From positions 1 to 64,000 of the forward strand of contig JACRDN010000023.1 in the NCBI GenBank assembly GCA_016218575.1: a stretch of DNA of 64,000 bases. The letters are read 5' to 3'. Made by a program: the position numbers and the translations under genes. The DNA comes from Elusimicrobiota bacterium (GTDB taxonomy: Bacteria; Elusimicrobiota; Elusimicrobia; UBA1565; UBA9628). Positions within the stretch are counted from its first letter, which is position 1, and each line of letters begins with the position of its first letter. Shown here piece after piece: positions 60,720 to 64,000 of the stretch. Below the pieces are notes generated by a model. It did not search any database and was not told where the DNA came from. It saw nothing but the letters and a program-made list of their open reading frames with translations.

Positions 60720-63700
60720 CTAGAATTGGAACGTGAGCGTCGTCCCGAACTGGTAGGAGATGAAGTCCTCCTCCTTCAAGAACCGGTGCCAAAGGCGGGA
60801 CATGGAGCCGTTCAAGGTCATGCGCAGGTTCTTGGCGATCTCGTAGTCGCCGCTCGTGTTCAAAGTGAAAAGCCGGGAGTTGTCGGCGATGGTGATGGGA
60901 GACGAGCGCTCTGCCAGGGCCATGGTGGTGGTCCAGATGATGCGATTTGAGAAAAGCAAAGTCTTGCTCGAGCCGGGCAGCCTCAGGCCCCGCGGGAGGG
61001 CCAAGTCCGCGCGGACGAGGAGGCTCGGTGTTACCACGGTCACGTCCTGGGTCCTCACCCCGGTGCCCAGGGACGTGGTGTCGTGGGTGTAGTCGGTTTT
61101 CGGGGTGAACCGGAACTTGCCCACGTCGAAGGTAACCTGGGCGGTGGCGTCCTCGTGCCCGGTTTTCTGGGTATTGGCGTCCACCAACAGGTTCCGGTTG
61201 GCCGCCGCGCGCCAATTGTAGCTGAGCAAGGTGTCGAAGCGCCGGCGCACGATGCTGCGCAGGTCTGTGCCGAAGCCCTGATCCGTGTTGATGGTCTGCC
61301 CTACCGTCTCCACCCGGTGGGCCGAGTACTTGAAGTTTATCTGGGTGTTGCTCATCCAGGACTCGGTGCGCCAGAGCTGTTCGAGTTGGGAAATGTTGGC
61401 CACTGCGTCGGGGAAGGTGGTCGAGATGGTCTTGGAGGGCGTGCCCGTGACGTCGGTTCTCTGGATGCTGCGCACGAAATTGTTCGAGAGGGACAAAGTC
61501 CTGAAGGCGCTCTTTCGACCCCGCAGATCGAAGGCCTCGAGGGGAGACCAGCGCTGGGTGGAGTTGAAGGTGTCGCGCAAGGTCTGGTTCTGGCGTACCG
61601 CGGCCGGCCCCTTGGGCCTGAGCGGCGTGCGGATCCAAAGCGAGTATTGCGAGCTCAGGCCGCTCTCCACGTTGTTCCAGACGTCGCCGTCCTGGATTTG
61701 ATAGCCGGAGGCGATGTTCATGGAGCGCAGGAGCCGGCTCGAGAAGATGTCTCCCAGGGCTATGGGGAGGTTCATCGAACCGTTGGCCGAACGGTTGATG
61801 GTCTTTATTTGACCCACGTCGAAGACGTGGGTCGAGGCTCCCACCACGAAGGTGGAGACGCTCAGGATGTTGTTCTCGATGGTATCGATCGAGTAGTTGA
61901 ACTGCGGGTTGAGCCATGAGGTGACCTTGAAGTTCGATGTGAACCCGACCGTCTGGTTCATGGACTTGGGATAGCGGAGATTGCGCTCCGCAGCGCCGGT
62001 GAAGTCGGAGCGGTTCTCATGGACCTTGGTGAGGGAGTAGTTGGGGTTGAACGAGGAGCCCTCCCAGGGCGCGAAGGTGAGGCGCGTTCCCACGGTGTTG
62101 CTGAACTCGTTGGTGTTGAAGTTTCCCGCCACGCGGCGCGCGGCCAGGGACTCGAAGCTCACGTCGTAGCGCGAGTGGGAGTAGTTGGCGTCTATGGTGC
62201 GGGGGAGCCATCGGCTCTGCCAAGGTACCCCGTACTGGAGCGTGCCGCTGTAGGTCTTGCGGTCGTCGAGCCTCGTGAGCAGGGAGTATTCGACGCGGTT
62301 GCGCACGTGGCTGAGGCTTACCCGCGGATAGGCCCCGAGCGCGAAATTTCCTTGGGCGCTTCCGGTCCAGCTCGTCACCTTTCCCTGCTGGAGGAGATTG
62401 ACGAAGTTGGAGAGGTCCCCGGTCTGGAAGGTGCTCGGCGTGTCCGTGATGGAGCGGGAGAGGTTGAAGGTCATGGGGAAATACGGCATGCGCGTGAAGT
62501 TGAGGTAGGCCGAGTCCTCGCGCCGGTCCTGGTTCGACACCACCGAGGTCGGGGTCTGGAAGTTGCGGTCCACCTCGCGGTATTTCCCGCCGAAGGTGGC
62601 CCAGCCGGGCACCTCGAAGGCCATCTCGATCTTCTTGGCCGTTCCCGTCCGCGCCACGGGCTCGGCCAGGTGGATCTCGTTGAGGTAGGCCCGGCCCCGC
62701 GTGGTGCCGGCGCCGCTCACCCCCAAAGAGCGCACGCCGGCCACCAAAGAGGCCACTTGCTGGAGGCTGGGGGTGCCAGAGCTCACCACGACCGTTCCCG
62801 CGGTCTTGGCCTTCCAGGCGTCGGCGATGGAGTCTCCATTGGTGTCGGCCTGGACCACCTGGATCTTCTTCCAACCGGTGTAGTTCAAGGGCACCCGGAC
62901 CTCGAAGAAGTTCGCGTCATTTCCGACGCGCAGGAAGAACTCATGGTCGGCGTTGTTGACGTTGTTCAAGTCCGCGTTTCCGAAGAGCAGGAAATTGAAG
63001 GCCCGGTGCTGGCTGATGTCTATGGCGCGCGTGAACAGCCTCTTGGTCGTGACCACCGCCCCCGTGCTCATGCCCACGAACTCGAGTTGGAGGGCCTGCT
63101 CGGAGAGGTTCTTGGAGCCGGACTGCTTTTGAAGAGAGGCTAAATTCCCATAGAGATCGTTGAATACTTGCGTGGCGTCGCCGCCGGCGTTGAAGATGGG
63201 GGTGTAGTTTGGATTGTCCACGTTGTTGACCGGGGTGACGGTCATGCTCTCGCTCGCCACGGCCGGGGCGTTGGTGGCCGGGTCCAAGGCTTGGCCCCGC
63301 TGCCAGGTATTTCCGATCACCGCGATCCGGGCGAATTTCATCGTGCCGACGTTGTTGCCGCCGTTTCGGCGGCGCAGGGAGATGCGCAGCTGCTTGATGT
63401 TGGTCCAGCGGCTGGCCGTGGCCGTCGAGATGTTGAGGGGGATCTGGAAGACCTTCCAGTTGGTCCCGCCCCCGAAGTTGATGAAGCTGTGGGTGCTCGA
63501 GTCCGTGGCGTTGAAGAGGAAATTGTTGCCCGTCACGGTGTTGGAGCTGTAGCCGAAGTCGTCGCCGGAAAAATCGTCTGGGTCCAGGCGGCCGTTGGCG
63601 TTCAAATCCTCGGTGTCTATGCGGCCGTTGCCGGCGCCGAGCCTGGTCGAGGGTTTGCCGGCGGGATTGTAGAGCCAGCCGATGTCCTCGGAGGGCTGGA

Positions 63701-64000
63701 GGATTCCGTCGTTATTGGCGTCCTCCGTGTCGAAGACCCCATCGCCGTCGGCGTCCTCGTTGACGCCGCCCAGATGGAAATCGATCTCGTTGTTGGAGTT
63801 GTCGCCGAGCATGACCACCTCGAGGAGCGTTTTTTGCGAGAAGTCCATGCCCGTGGTGGAGAAGGGGTAGACGATCGAGGCCTCGGTGGAGAGGGTGTTG
63901 GTGAAGTCGTAGTTCAAGTCCAGGACCTTCTGGGTCTCCTGGCTGCCGGCCTGGGCGCGGGGGTTGATCTCGAGGACCTTCACGTCCTCGGTCAGCCAAT
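60720..64000 (-). CDS. sprA: SprA-like giant surface/outer-membrane protein, 3' part
   Basis: The frame is open to the window edge, so the N-terminus is missing; at least 1092 residues remain. Acidic dockerin/EF-hand-like stretches near residues 70-115 (DADGDGVFDTED, DTEDLNANGRLDPDD) are seen in SprA-like proteins. Several jelly-roll-type beta domains follow, then a long Asn/Ser/Arg-rich strand pattern. It ends QFGTTLTFQF with a C-terminal Phe, typical of an outer-membrane barrel. SprA forms the outer-membrane channel of the type IX secretion/gliding machinery in Bacteroidota; here that role is inferred from resemblance only. No partner genes are in view. Confidence 0.75.
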   Translation of the reverse strand, partial: WLTEDVKVLEINPRAQAGSQETQKVLDLNYDFTNTLSTEASIVYPFSTTGMDFSQKTLLEVVMLGDNSNNEIDFHLGGVNEDADGDGVFDTEDANNDGILQPSEDIGWLYNPAGKPSTRLGAGNGRIDTEDLNANGRLDPDDFSGDDFGYSSNTVTGNNFLFNATDSSTHSFINFGGGTNWKVFQIPLNISTATASRWTNIKQLRISLRRRNGGNNVGTMKFARIAVIGNTWQRGQALDPATNAPAVASESMTVTPVNNVDNPNYTPIFNAGGDATQVFNDLYGNLASLQKQSGSKNLSEQALQLEFVGMSTGAVVTTKRLFTRAIDISQHRAFNFLLFGNADLNNVNNADHEFFLRVGNDANFFEVRVPLNYTGWKKIQVVQADTNGDSIADAWKAKTAGTVVVSSGTPSLQQVASLVAGVRSLGVSGAGTTRGRAYLNEIHLAEPVARTGTAKKIEMAFEVPGWATFGGKYREVDRNFQTPTSVVSNQDRREDSAYLNFTRMPYFPMTFNLSRSITDTPSTFQTGDLSNFVNLLQQGKVTSWTGSAQGNFALGAYPRVSLSHVRNRVEYSLLTRLDDRKTYSGTLQYGVPWQSRWLPRTIDANYSHSRYDVSFESLAARRVAGNFNTNEFSNTVGTRLTFAPWEGSSFNPNYSLTKVHENRSDFTGAAERNLRYPKSMNQTVGFTSNFKVTSWLNPQFNYSIDTIENNILSVSTFVVGASTHVFDVGQIKTINRSANGSMNLPIALGDIFSSRLLRSMNIASGYQIQDGDVWNNVESGLSSQYSLWIRTPLRPKGPAAVRQNQTLRDTFNSTQRWSPLEAFDLRGRKSAFRTLSLSNNFVRSIQRTDVTGTPSKTISTTFPDAVANISQLEQLWRTESWMSNTQINFKYSAHRVETVGQTINTDQGFGTDLRSIVRRRFDTLLSYNWRAAANRNLLVDANTQKTGHEDATAQVTFDVGKFRFTPKTDYTHDTTSLGTGVRTQDVTVVTPSLLVRADLALPRGLRLPGSSKTLLFSNRIIWTTTMALAERSSPITIADNSRLFTLNTSGDYEIAKNLRMTLNGSMSRLWHRFLKEEDFISYQFGTTLTFQF

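Noticed and set aside
60589-61917. A 442-codon open frame overlapping the SprA-like gene on the same strand
   Set aside because: Arg/His/Pro-rich translation lacking motifs; the SprA-like frame explains the sequence.
1-64000. CRISPR arrays, rRNA genes, prophage or intact insertion sequences
   Set aside because: No regular direct repeats with spacers, no rRNA sequence, and no transposase or phage gene was found by reading.

Overview
This is a G+C-rich (about 60-65 % by eye) bacterial chromosome segment with dense gene packing. The organism has an outer membrane: the window holds a TolC-type channel, ExbB/ExbD/TonB, several lipoproteins, beta-barrel proteins and a huge SprA-like surface protein. 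No rRNA or other marker gene fixes the phylum. SprA-like and PPC-domain proteins, a LacD-like aldolase paired with a PPi-type phosphofructokinase, and many unrecognised secreted proteins fit an Elusimicrobiota or FCB-group relative, but that is inference only. Many genes overlap by ATGA, GTGA or TGATG, so operons are long and translation is probably coupled. I saw no CRISPR array, intact transposase, rRNA or prophage.

Layout. 1-932: end of an unknown gene and a convergent secreted protein. 1000-13397 (minus): dnaE, a lone response regulator and an outer-membrane protein, then an eight-gene run of LacD-like aldolase, PFK, HAMP protein, TolC-like channel, patatin, TPR protein, dapF and dapA, ending in a hairpin. 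13423-16069 (plus): NUDIX hydrolase and a cyclic-nucleotide-binding/ParA-like/patatin fusion. 16082-21524 (minus): histidine kinase, tldD, prcB-like gene and two secreted proteins. 21604-21691: tRNA-Ser(UGA). 21705-31431: small secreted proteins, GIY-YIG protein, exported PD-(D/E)XK-like protein, MurC-family ligase, two small proteins, thpR, S41 protease, a tandem PC4-like protein and a CNNM-CBS-EIIA fusion. 31554-36176 (plus): hemE, hemY, mgtC, rlmN, msrC-like. 36493-44491: caspase-like lipoprotein, DUF4384 lipoprotein, a HEAT-repeat pair with ExbB/ExbD/TonB, and a glucan phosphorylase. 44488-50593: FprA-like reductase and nucleotide-sugar genes (GT2, UDP-xylose synthase, UDP-glucose dehydrogenase, WbpA/WecC-like dehydrogenase). 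50593-59496: histidine kinase, comF, class A PBP behind a 98-bp inverted-repeat element, PPC lipoprotein, an exported nucleotidyltransferase-like protein and a methyltransferase. 59497-60667: an AT-richer island with a membrane protein and its probable winged-helix regulator. 60720-64000: the 3' part of an SprA-like gene running off the window.

Regulation is the most striking theme. About 20 operon-leading genes have a TATAAT-like -10 box only 5-12 nt before the start codon and no clear Shine-Dalgarno, which predicts leaderless or near-leaderless mRNAs. Several divergent pairs share compact back-to-back -10 boxes. By contrast, genes inside operons often have good Shine-Dalgarno sequences. Three further signals stand out: a shared GGGCC/TACACT promoter module at two small-gene promoters, twin palindromes 53 bp apart around the thpR promoter, and a palindrome between the -35 and -10 of the winged-helix regulator operon.
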